DNA of 64,000 bases, from positions 2,722,501 through 2,786,500 of the forward strand of contig NZ_JACHNH010000001.1 of assembly GCF_014205335.1 (NCBI RefSeq). Reading direction: 5' to 3'. Positions within the stretch are counted from its first letter, which is position 1; each line of letters starts with the position of its first letter. Shown here piece by piece: positions 54,751 through 61,186 of the stretch. The notes under the pieces are model-generated. The model saw nothing but the letters and a program-made list of their open reading frames with translations, was not told the DNA's origin and searched no databases. The stretch is from Amorphoplanes digitatis (GTDB lineage Bacteria > Actinomycetota > Actinomycetes > Mycobacteriales > Micromonosporaceae). Position numbers and translations under genes: made by a program.

Positions 54751-55610
54751 ACGCGGAGGTAGAAACGGAGGGTGATCCAGGCGGTGACCGCGCTGACGGC
54801 GGCGCCGACCACCGCCATCAACGGCAGCATCAGCCACACGTCCCCGTTCTGAATCGGGATCAGCGAATGCAGCCGGCCGTCGATCAGGATGGTCTTGCCG
54901 GCGAACAGCGCACCGAAGCCGAGCACCGCACCCACGACGCCGGCGACCATCGCCTCCAGCACGAACGGCGCCTGAATGAACCAGTTCGACGCGCCGACCA
55001 GTCTCATGACGGCCACCTCCTGGCGCTTGCTGTAGGCCGCCAGCTGGATCGTGTTGCCCACCAGCAGCAGCGCGGCCATCGCCATCACCGCGGCGACGGC
55101 CAGCGCGAGCAGTTGGATCGCGGCGAAGATGTCGAACACCTTCTCCAGCAGTTGCCGCTGGTCGATGATCTGGTCGACGCCCGGCCGGGTGCCGAACCGG
55201 GCGGCGAACTCCCGGTAGCCCTCGGGGTCGCGAAGCTTGACCCGGAAGGATGCCGGCAACTGCTCCGGCCGAACGGTCGCGATGAGGTCGGGCGATTCGG
55301 ACCACATCTCCCGGAACCTGGCGAACGCCTCCGCCTTGCTCTCGTAGATCGTTTCCCGCACCATCGGGCTGGAACGCAGTGCGGCGCCGAGGCCGTCGCG
55401 CTGGGCGTCCGTCGCGTCCCCGTTCAGGAACACCTTGACCTCGACGTTGCCGTAGTAGAGGTCCTTCATCCGGTCGACCTGTGCGTACAGCAGCACGCCG
55501 GCGCCGAGCATGGTGAGCGACACCGCCAGCGTGATGATCATGGCGATGGTCATTGTGGCGTTGCGCCACAGGCCGATCAGGACCTCGTTGAGGACGTACT
55601 TGACCCGCAT
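54747..55610 (-). CDS. ftsX: FtsX-family cell-division ABC permease, without adjacent ftsE
   Basis: 287 residues. Cytoplasmic N-terminus and TM1 (TMTIAMIITLAVSLTMLGAG), the extracellular domain (about 50-165) with VEVKVFLNGDATDAQRDGL and FRVKLRDPEGYREFAARFGT, then three helices with YSKRQEVAVMRLVGASNWFI, the FtsX signature. FtsX with its ATPase FtsE activates cell-wall hydrolases. In actinobacteria ftsX normally sits beside ftsE; here it follows a 7-TM protein gene and a GntR gene, 15 bp after the latter, inside a peptide biosynthesis locus. It may be a second, cluster-associated copy, possibly for self-protection, or the only copy relocated. The window cannot decide. Confidence 0.92.
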   Translation of the reverse strand: MRVKYVLNEVLIGLWRNATMTIAMIITLAVSLTMLGAGVLLYAQVDRMKDLYYGNVEVKVFLNGDATDAQRDGLGAALRSSPMVRETIYESKAEAFARFREMWSESPDLIATVRPEQLPASFRVKLRDPEGYREFAARFGTRPGVDQIIDQRQLLEKVFDIFAAIQLLALAVAAVMAMAALLLVGNTIQLAAYSKRQEVAVMRLVGASNWFIQAPFVLEAMVAGVVGAVLGFGALFAGKTILIDGRLHSLIPIQNGDVWLMLPLMAVVGAAVSAVTAWITLRFYLRV

Positions 55611-55625
55611 GGGGGCTCCTTCCGC

Positions 55626-56009
55626 TTACGGCAAGCCGTCCAAGGCCTGGTGTACGGTCGCGACGATCTCGGGACGTCCGGCGCCGAGGGCCCGCGCACG
55701 CCGCACGAAGTCCTCCGCCGCGCGGAGCAGGGCGGACGCCTCCCCGGTCCCGGCCGCGGGGAGGTCGGCGACCCGGGTGCCGCGTCCCCGGCGTGACTCC
55801 ACCAGTCCGGCGACCTCCAGCTCCCGATAGGTACGCGCGACCGTGCCGACGGCCAGGCCGAGGTCGCCCGCGAGCTGGCGCAGCGGTGGCAGCCGCTGAC
55901 CGCGGGCGAGCACACCGTCGTTGATCAGTGCGGCGAGTTGCCGGCGTAGCTGCTCATAGGGGGGTGTCGGGTCGGTGGACCGCACCGTCAGCGCCGGAAG
56001 GTCGGTCAT
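55626..56009 (-). CDS. GntR-family regulator, YtrA-type (short)
   Basis: 127 residues from the ATG at 56009 (AGGAG 7 nt upstream; the upstream frame is not coding). The N-terminal GntR winged helix is clear: PPYEQLRRQLAALINDGVLA, GQRLPPLRQLAGDLGLAVGT, VARTYRELEVAGLVESRRGR. The C-terminal part is only about 50 residues, as in the YtrA subfamily, which pairs with membrane or ABC proteins. Its start overlaps the 7-TM gene stop. It probably binds the dyad at 56952-57007 upstream of that gene. Confidence 0.92.
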   Translation of the reverse strand: MTDLPALTVRSTDPTPPYEQLRRQLAALINDGVLARGQRLPPLRQLAGDLGLAVGTVARTYRELEVAGLVESRRGRGTRVADLPAAGTGEASALLRAAEDFVRRARALGAGRPEIVATVHQALDGLP

Positions 56010-56956
56010 GCCGATCTCCTGCCGGTCAGCCGGGCCGACGGCAGCACCAGGAAGGCGCCGCACCAGGCGGCGGCCACGAACGCCACGAGCGCCAGCGCCG
56101 ACAGTGCGGGCCCCGCCGACGCCCACAGCGGCTCATCGCAGATCTGCGCGAGCGACATCATCGCCATGCCCGCGGCGGCGGCGACGCCCATGAAGGGCAC
56201 GAGCACGAGTACGCCGGCGGCCGCCGTGACGACCTCGGCCGAGCGCCGCCGCGAGACGTCGTCGACGCGGAGGGCGTCGGCCGACGGCGGGCGTCGCACC
56301 GCGCGGCGCAGCGCGAGACCGGCCAGCGCCAGTCCGCCGAGAACCACGACGAGGCCGGGAACGGTGTAGTAGGCGCCGGGCCAGAGCCACTCGGACACCT
56401 GTGGGGACCCGTCCGCGGCGCAGGCCGACGCCTGGGTCGTGGCGTTCCATCCCCGCGAGGCGCCCACGGCCGTGGTGAAGGTCGCCAGCGCGAAGAGGGC
56501 GACCGTCGCGACGCAGACGAGCACGCCGAGCACCGGTGGCACATAGTCGAGGTGCCGGCGGATCCGCAGCTCGGCACGGCGCACCTGCCCCGACTGCGCC
56601 GGCATGCACAGCTCGCCGATCAGCGCCCCGGCCAGCACGCTGCCGACGAACACGGGCGCCGCGACCATCGCACCGCGCGCCGATTCACTCGCCGACATCG
56701 CGGCGACGGCGCCGATGGCGCCGACCAGCATGCCCGCCCACCGCCACCTGCCGGTCCGGACCACCGCGCGGCTGTCCCCGCCGACCGGCGTCCGCGTGCG
56801 GCCCGCCGGCACGGCGTCGTCCGCGTCGAGCGCGTCGTCCCAGCCGGTCGCGGCCGGCGGGCGAAGCGGCCACAGGAAGCGAATCACGATCAGGGCGCCG
56901 GTGGTCAGGGCGAGCATCACCGTGATCGTCAACGCCAGTATGGGTACGTACCACAT
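56006..56956 (-). CDS. Integral membrane protein, about seven helices
   Basis: 316 residues from the ATG at 56956, with GGAGG 8 nt upstream. Hydrophobic segments are at about 3-28, 75-95, 98-118, 135-162, 195-218, 245-275 and 282-305. I do not recognise a transporter signature. It is encoded first in a membrane protein - GntR - FtsX unit, the gene pairing typical of YtrA-regulated operons that respond to envelope stress or peptide antibiotics. The SD and start codon lie inside one arm of a long perfect palindrome. Confidence 0.75.
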   Translation of the reverse strand: MWYVPILALTITVMLALTTGALIVIRFLWPLRPPAATGWDDALDADDAVPAGRTRTPVGGDSRAVVRTGRWRWAGMLVGAIGAVAAMSASESARGAMVAAPVFVGSVLAGALIGELCMPAQSGQVRRAELRIRRHLDYVPPVLGVLVCVATVALFALATFTTAVGASRGWNATTQASACAADGSPQVSEWLWPGAYYTVPGLVVVLGGLALAGLALRRAVRRPPSADALRVDDVSRRRSAEVVTAAAGVLVLVPFMGVAAAAGMAMMSLAQICDEPLWASAGPALSALALVAFVAAAWCGAFLVLPSARLTGRRSA

Positions 56957-57007
56957 CGCAGTGCCTCCTTGTATCAAGTAGTTGATACAAGGAGGCACTG
57001 CGATGTG
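56952..57007. repeat. 56-bp perfect palindrome (26-bp arms, 4-nt loop) over a ribosome-binding site
   Basis: Left arm 56952-56977, loop GTAG at 56978-56981, right arm 56982-57007; all 26 positions pair. The inner part, TTGTATCAA and its complement TTGATACAA around the loop, looks like a YtrA/GntR operator half-site pair. In minus-strand mRNA the 3' arm holds AAGGAGG and the ATG of the membrane-protein gene, so the 5' arm is an exact anti-SD. It also sits 22 bp after the methyltransferase stop and could act as a terminator. Confidence 0.9.
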
Positions 57008-57029
57008 TCAACACAAGTCGCGATCGGTG

Positions 57030-58067
57030 TCAGTGCTTCCTGGACAGCAGCAGGCCGAACTGGAGGCCGGTCGAGTCGGCCCGGGGGTCCGGGTGGGCGG
57101 TGGCCTCCGCGGTCAGGCCGAGCCGGTCGAACAGGTCGTCCCACCAGGCGCGGGTCTCCAGGCGCTGCTCGGTGGCCGCGTGGATCAGGAAGTAGGGGTT
57201 GTAGAAGGCGAGGGCCAGGCCGTGCGTGCCGAGCACCGGGGCGAGCGGCTGGTGGTCCATCTCGACGACCAGCCAGCGCGCCTCGGGGTAGCGCTCGAAC
57301 GTGCCGGCCAGCAGCTCCTCGACCGCCGCCGGCCCGGCCTGCTGCATGAACTCCTGCAACACGAACGCGGTCATGAAGCAGACGCCCTGCCCGCCGGCGG
57401 GCAGGTCGAGCTCCAGGGCGTCGGTCGCCTCGCCCCGGGCCAGCCGCATCCGGTCCTCCAGGCCCAGCTCGGCCCGCCGGCGCTCGCCGAGCACGATCGA
57501 GCCCTGGTTCGGTTCGACGCCGATGCCGCGCAGACCGGGCCGGGCCACCAGCAGGTCCATCAGGAAGCTGCCGTCGCCGCAGCCCAGGTCGACGATGGTG
57601 TGCGGCGGGTCGGCGGCGGCGTTCAGCAGCTGCTCGACAAGGGGCAGCGCGTCGTAGGCGCCGATGCCGCAGCTGCCGGCGCCGACCTTCGTGGTGTTGC
57701 GCGACGCGTACCGGGTGCCGTCGCGCAGCACGTCGCCGAGCTGCTCCATGGTCGGTGCGTAGCCGCCGACCAGCATCTCGTACCAGGGTGCGAACGTGCG
57801 CACCTCGCGGCCCTTCGCGCTCAGCGACCAGCCGCCGGACTCGTGCACGGTGTAGCCCTCGTTGCGCAGGTAGCGCAGCAGCGTCGCGGTGCGCACCGGG
57901 TCGAGACCGAGCCGCTTGGCCAGGTCGTCGGACTGCTGGCCGGGATCGTCCGCGAGGGCCGCGAGGACACCGAGGTCGAGGGCGTGATGCAGGGCCTGTG
58001 CCAGGAAGAACTGCCGGACCGGTTGGATGTGCTCGATCAGCCGGCGTTCGAAGTCGTCGGTCAGCAT
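57030..58067 (-). CDS. SAM-dependent 2-keto-acid C-methyltransferase-like protein
   Basis: 345 residues. An N-terminal helical and winged-helix dimerisation part (HIQPVRQFFLAQALHHALDL, then DPVRTATLLRYLRNEGYTVH) precedes a class I SAM domain with IVDLGCGDGSF (about 158-168). The layout and the HIQPVRQ-type start resemble 2-ketoarginine methyltransferase MrsA and, more loosely, MppJ, which beta-methylate 2-keto acids before transamination. An aminotransferase gene lies directly upstream with a 7-bp overlap, giving exactly such a pair. I infer synthesis of a beta-methyl amino acid; arginine versus another keto acid is uncertain. An O-methyltransferase is the main alternative. Confidence 0.82.
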   Translation of the reverse strand: MLTDDFERRLIEHIQPVRQFFLAQALHHALDLGVLAALADDPGQQSDDLAKRLGLDPVRTATLLRYLRNEGYTVHESGGWSLSAKGREVRTFAPWYEMLVGGYAPTMEQLGDVLRDGTRYASRNTTKVGAGSCGIGAYDALPLVEQLLNAAADPPHTIVDLGCGDGSFLMDLLVARPGLRGIGVEPNQGSIVLGERRRAELGLEDRMRLARGEATDALELDLPAGGQGVCFMTAFVLQEFMQQAGPAAVEELLAGTFERYPEARWLVVEMDHQPLAPVLGTHGLALAFYNPYFLIHAATEQRLETRAWWDDLFDRLGLTAEATAHPDPRADSTGLQFGLLLSRKH

Positions 58068-59101
58068 TCGGTGTCCCTTTCGTCAGGAGTGAGGCTTCTC
58101 AGTCGGGTGAGCGCGGCGGCGAGCCGGTCCTGGTCCTCCCAGGACCCGACGCTGATCCGGAGCCAGCCGGGCAGGCCGAGCGGGGCGCAGTCCTTGACCC
58201 GGATCCGGTCCTCGGCGAGCCCGTCGACGAGCGCGCCCAGCGCGCCGCGCGGCCGGGCCAGGACGAAGTTCGCCTCGGTCGTGCGTACGTCCGCGAACAG
58301 GCCGCTGCCGCGCAGCGTGGCGCAGAGCGCGGGCCGGGCCGCGCGGACGTGCGCGGCGAGCCGGTCCAGGAACTCCGGCTCCTCGAGCAGCCCGGCAACG
58401 GCGTTCAGGCTCACCGCGTCGATCGGCATGAAGCGGCGCAGCGGGGTGAGCCGGGCGATCGCCGGTGCCGCCCCGATCAGGCAGCCGATCCGGATGCCGG
58501 CCAGCCCGGCGGCCTTGGCGAAGCTGCGGTAGACGAGCAGCCGCGGGTCGGTGCCGGCGCCGGCCGCGCCTCCGCGGCCGGGCAGCACCCCGGTGCCGGA
58601 GGAGAACTCCTGGTAGGTCTCGTCGAGGAACACGTAGGCGGCGGTGGCCCGGACCGTTTCGATCCACTCGGTCCGCAGCAGGTTGCCGGTCGGGTTGCCG
58701 GGCTGGGCGAGAAAGACCATGTCGCCGGCGCCGGGCGCCGGGTCGAGGTCGCCGGGCAGCCAGTCCGGGCCGAGCGGGATCGGCCGGAACGGCTTGCCGT
58801 TCGCCTCGACCCGGTCCCGGTAGCCGTCGAAGCCGGGCTCGACACCCCAGCCGCGGTCGGCGAGCGTCAGCGCGCAGTCGACCGCCTCGTCGACGCCGGC
58901 GGTCAGCAGGACCGAGTCGGTGGCGACGCCGAAGTGCTCGGCGGCCCGCGCCGTGACCTCCTCCATGAGCCCGCGCGGATAGCGGTGCAGCCGGTCGGCG
59001 GCGTCGATGACGCGCTTCACCGCGCTCACCGGCGGGCCGATCGGGCTCTCGTTCCAGTCGAGCAGGGCGTCCAGGTCGGCGGACGGATGGGCGGCTACCA
59101 C
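58061..59101 (-). CDS. PLP-dependent aminotransferase, HisC-like (class I/II)
   Basis: 346 residues from the GTG at 59101, with AGGAGG 5 nt upstream. Fold type I aminotransferase: WNESPIGPPVSAVKRVIDAA, the PGNPTGNLL loop, FLDETYQEFSS, the PLP lysine near 194 in RSFAKAAGLAGIRIG, and an Arg in WLRISVG near the C-terminus that binds the substrate carboxylate. Closest in form to histidinol-phosphate aminotransferases, but placed between a thioesterase and a keto-acid methyltransferase, so it probably interconverts an amino acid and its 2-keto acid for NRPS precursor supply. Confidence 0.88.
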   Translation of the reverse strand: MVAAHPSADLDALLDWNESPIGPPVSAVKRVIDAADRLHRYPRGLMEEVTARAAEHFGVATDSVLLTAGVDEAVDCALTLADRGWGVEPGFDGYRDRVEANGKPFRPIPLGPDWLPGDLDPAPGAGDMVFLAQPGNPTGNLLRTEWIETVRATAAYVFLDETYQEFSSGTGVLPGRGGAAGAGTDPRLLVYRSFAKAAGLAGIRIGCLIGAAPAIARLTPLRRFMPIDAVSLNAVAGLLEEPEFLDRLAAHVRAARPALCATLRGSGLFADVRTTEANFVLARPRGALGALVDGLAEDRIRVKDCAPLGLPGWLRISVGSWEDQDRLAAALTRLRSLTPDERDTEC

Positions 59102-59103
59102 AA

Positions 59104-59850
59104 TTACCTCCTGAGGTGGTCGGCGACGCCGAGGAAGCCGGTCAGGGCGTCGCCGACGGCCGCGTGATTGGCGGGGTCGAGCAGGAAGAAGTGCGCGCCG
59201 GGGAAGACGGCGACCGTGCAGGACCCGCTGGTGCGGGCCGCCCAGGCGGACAGCTCCGCCGGATCGACGTACGGGTCGTCGGTACCGCCGAGCGCGAGGA
59301 TCCGGGCACGCAGCGCGCCGGATCCGGCCTGCCGGGTCGCCTCCACGTCGAGGGCGGTGTCGTGCCGGAAGAGGCGGATCAGGTGGTCGCGCCAGTAGGC
59401 GTCGGCCAGCAGCTCCGGGGCGGTGTTCCCGGCCGCCGCGAGGAACGCGGCGATCTCGTCGTCGGTCAGGCCGTGCAGGGCGCCGAGCGGTACGCCGTGC
59501 GGCTTGCGCCCGCTGATCACCAGCCCCTCGCAGGCCGCGGGTGCCGAGGAGGCCACGGCCATCGCGAGGGCCGCGCCGAGGCTGTGGCCGAGCAGGACGG
59601 TCGGCAGCGGGTCGCGGGCGGCGAGGTCACCGGCCACCCCGGCGGTGACCTCGGCGAGGGTGGTCCCGGGCGGCTCGTCGAAGCGGCGCTCCCGGCCGGG
59701 CAGCGCGACGCCGAGCAGCTGCACCGGGTCCGGCAGCCGGGCGAACAGGCCCCGGAACGCGGTCGGCCCGGCCGCCGCGTACGGAAACACCACCAGGCGG
59801 TACGCGAAGTCCGTGCCGCCGCGGCGCAGGGGGAAGAGCCAATCCGTCAT
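59104..59850 (-). CDS. Type II thioesterase (second copy)
   Basis: 248 residues. RLVVFPYAAAGPTAFRGLFA, LGVALPGRERRFDEPP, nucleophile elbow GHSLGAALA (Ser near 90), Asp in GGTDDPYVD and His in FPGAHFFLL. A second external thioesterase in one locus suggests one per operon, perhaps each matched to its own carrier proteins. Its ATG overlaps the upstream methyltransferase stop and its TAA is 2 bp from the aminotransferase start. Confidence 0.92.
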   Translation of the reverse strand: MTDWLFPLRRGGTDFAYRLVVFPYAAAGPTAFRGLFARLPDPVQLLGVALPGRERRFDEPPGTTLAEVTAGVAGDLAARDPLPTVLLGHSLGAALAMAVASSAPAACEGLVISGRKPHGVPLGALHGLTDDEIAAFLAAAGNTAPELLADAYWRDHLIRLFRHDTALDVEATRQAGSGALRARILALGGTDDPYVDPAELSAWAARTSGSCTVAVFPGAHFFLLDPANHAAVGDALTGFLGVADHLRR

Positions 59851-60944
59851 GGCCGGACCCGCGCCGCGATCGTCACCGGCTCCACGGCCACCACGTCACG
59901 CGCGGCGAGCGCGTCGAGCAGTTCCCCGGACCGCGCACCGTACGCGAGCAGGCTGTGCCCCGGCAGCCGGCGGCGCCGCAGCTGCTCGCGGGTCACGCTG
60001 AGCTGCGGCGCGTCGATCGGGGTGACCGTCACGTCGTGGCCGCCGGCCCAGTCCCGGACCGCGGCGGCCGCCGAGGAGTACCGCCGCGGCACCTCGACAA
60101 GCGCCTGCACGTAGGCGGTCCCGCCGGGCCGCAGTATCCGGGGCGCCGCGTCCAGGGTCTGCCGGACCAGCCGGTCCGCCGTGGACTGGCCCCACTCGCT
60201 GTCCTCGGTGGACCGGATCCGGGGCAGCGTCGGTGTGTTGAAGATCAGAGCTCCGAACCGGTCGTCGCCGGGCACGGTGAACGAGGCGATGTCCGCCACG
60301 GCGAAGCCGGCCTCGACCCCGTTGAGGACGCCGTTCCACCCGGCCAGCCGGGCGCAGCGCGGGTTGGGGTCGATGCCCGCGACGGTCCCGCACCGCGCGG
60401 CGGCGTTGACGGCCAGGAAGCCGCCCCCGCACCCGACGTCGAGCAGCGTGTCGTCGATCCGGTCGACGGTGGCCAGCGCCAGCAGGCTCGACGCGTGCGG
60501 CGGCATCACCAGGCCGGGCCCGGTGTTCGCCCGGACCTGCTGCGGCCCGGTACAGGTGAACAGCTGGTCGGAGACGAAGAACCGGGACCGGTACGGGGTG
60601 ATCGACACGGTGCCGCGGTAGCCGTCCCCGGCCGTCGCGAGCAGGCCGAGGTCGCGCAGCAGCTCGATGAGTTCCCGGTCGAGGCCCCCGCGTACCAAGT
60701 CGGCGGGAACCCGCGCGTTGAGGATGAAGAGCCAGGTCAGGACGGCTACCGGGCCCGGCGGTACCGGGCCGGCGAAGAACGCGTAGCGCGCCGGGTCGCC
60801 CAGCAGGTGTTCCGGGCTCGGCGCGCCGAGCAGGCCCGCGGCCCGGTCCGCGTCGAACCCGGCGCCGCGCAGGTGCCCGGCCAGCGCCCGCAGGCCCGCC
60901 GGGCAGGTCAGCTCGGCCGGGAGCTCGGCGAGGTCCGGCCTCAT
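59847..60944 (-). CDS. SAM-dependent methyltransferase (HemK/RsmC-like core), substrate unknown
   Basis: 365 residues. The N-terminal 150 residues are helical without a recognised family. A class I methyltransferase core starts at LLDVGCGGGFLAVNAA (about 165), with an acidic GIDPNPRCARL strand end and FNTPTLPR where HemK/RsmC-type enzymes carry Asn-Pro-Pro-Tyr. That loop binds planar amide or amino groups, which hints at N-methylation. It is coupled by 4-bp overlaps to a free carrier protein and a thioesterase, so a carrier-bound or peptide substrate is plausible. Confidence 0.72.
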   Translation of the reverse strand: MRPDLAELPAELTCPAGLRALAGHLRGAGFDADRAAGLLGAPSPEHLLGDPARYAFFAGPVPPGPVAVLTWLFILNARVPADLVRGGLDRELIELLRDLGLLATAGDGYRGTVSITPYRSRFFVSDQLFTCTGPQQVRANTGPGLVMPPHASSLLALATVDRIDDTLLDVGCGGGFLAVNAAARCGTVAGIDPNPRCARLAGWNGVLNGVEAGFAVADIASFTVPGDDRFGALIFNTPTLPRIRSTEDSEWGQSTADRLVRQTLDAAPRILRPGGTAYVQALVEVPRRYSSAAAAVRDWAGGHDVTVTPIDAPQLSVTREQLRRRRLPGHSLLAYGARSGELLDALAARDVVAVEPVTIAARVRP

Positions 60945-61186
60945 CCGGCAGCGCCGCCGTTACGGTGCACGACCGTGGCGATCTCCCGCAGCACGCGGTG
61001 CTTGTAGACGTCGTCCGGGCTCAGCACGCCCGCGCCGTACCGCTGCTCGGCGCCGGCGACGAGCCGCAGCACCCCGATCGAGGTGCCGCCGATCACGAAG
61101 AAGTCGTCGCCGCCGTCGCCCGGGTCGAGGCCGAGGTCGCGGCACGACCCCACGGCCCACCGCTCGATTTCGTCCAACTTGCTCAT
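60941..61186 (-). CDS. Second free-standing carrier protein
   Basis: 81 residues with the carrier-protein pattern DDFFVIGGTSIGVLRLV; Ser36 is the phosphopantetheine site, with Thr in place of the usual Asp before it (GGTS). The change from GGDS to GGTS is known in siderophore and trans-acting carriers. Its start overlaps the NRPS3 stop and its stop overlaps the methyltransferase start. It has no A domain of its own in the window; the NRPS3 A domain or the free A domain could load it. Confidence 0.88.
   Translation of the reverse strand: MSKLDEIERWAVGSCRDLGLDPGDGGDDFFVIGGTSIGVLRLVAGAEQRYGAGVLSPDDVYKHRVLREIATVVHRNGGAAG

Noticed and set aside
56988-58532. Plus-strand frame beginning with a perfect AAGGAGG and ATG at the right arm of the palindrome
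   Set aside because: The SD and ATG are only the mirror image of the membrane-protein start. The frame then runs antisense to the methyltransferase and aminotransferase with no protein-like character.
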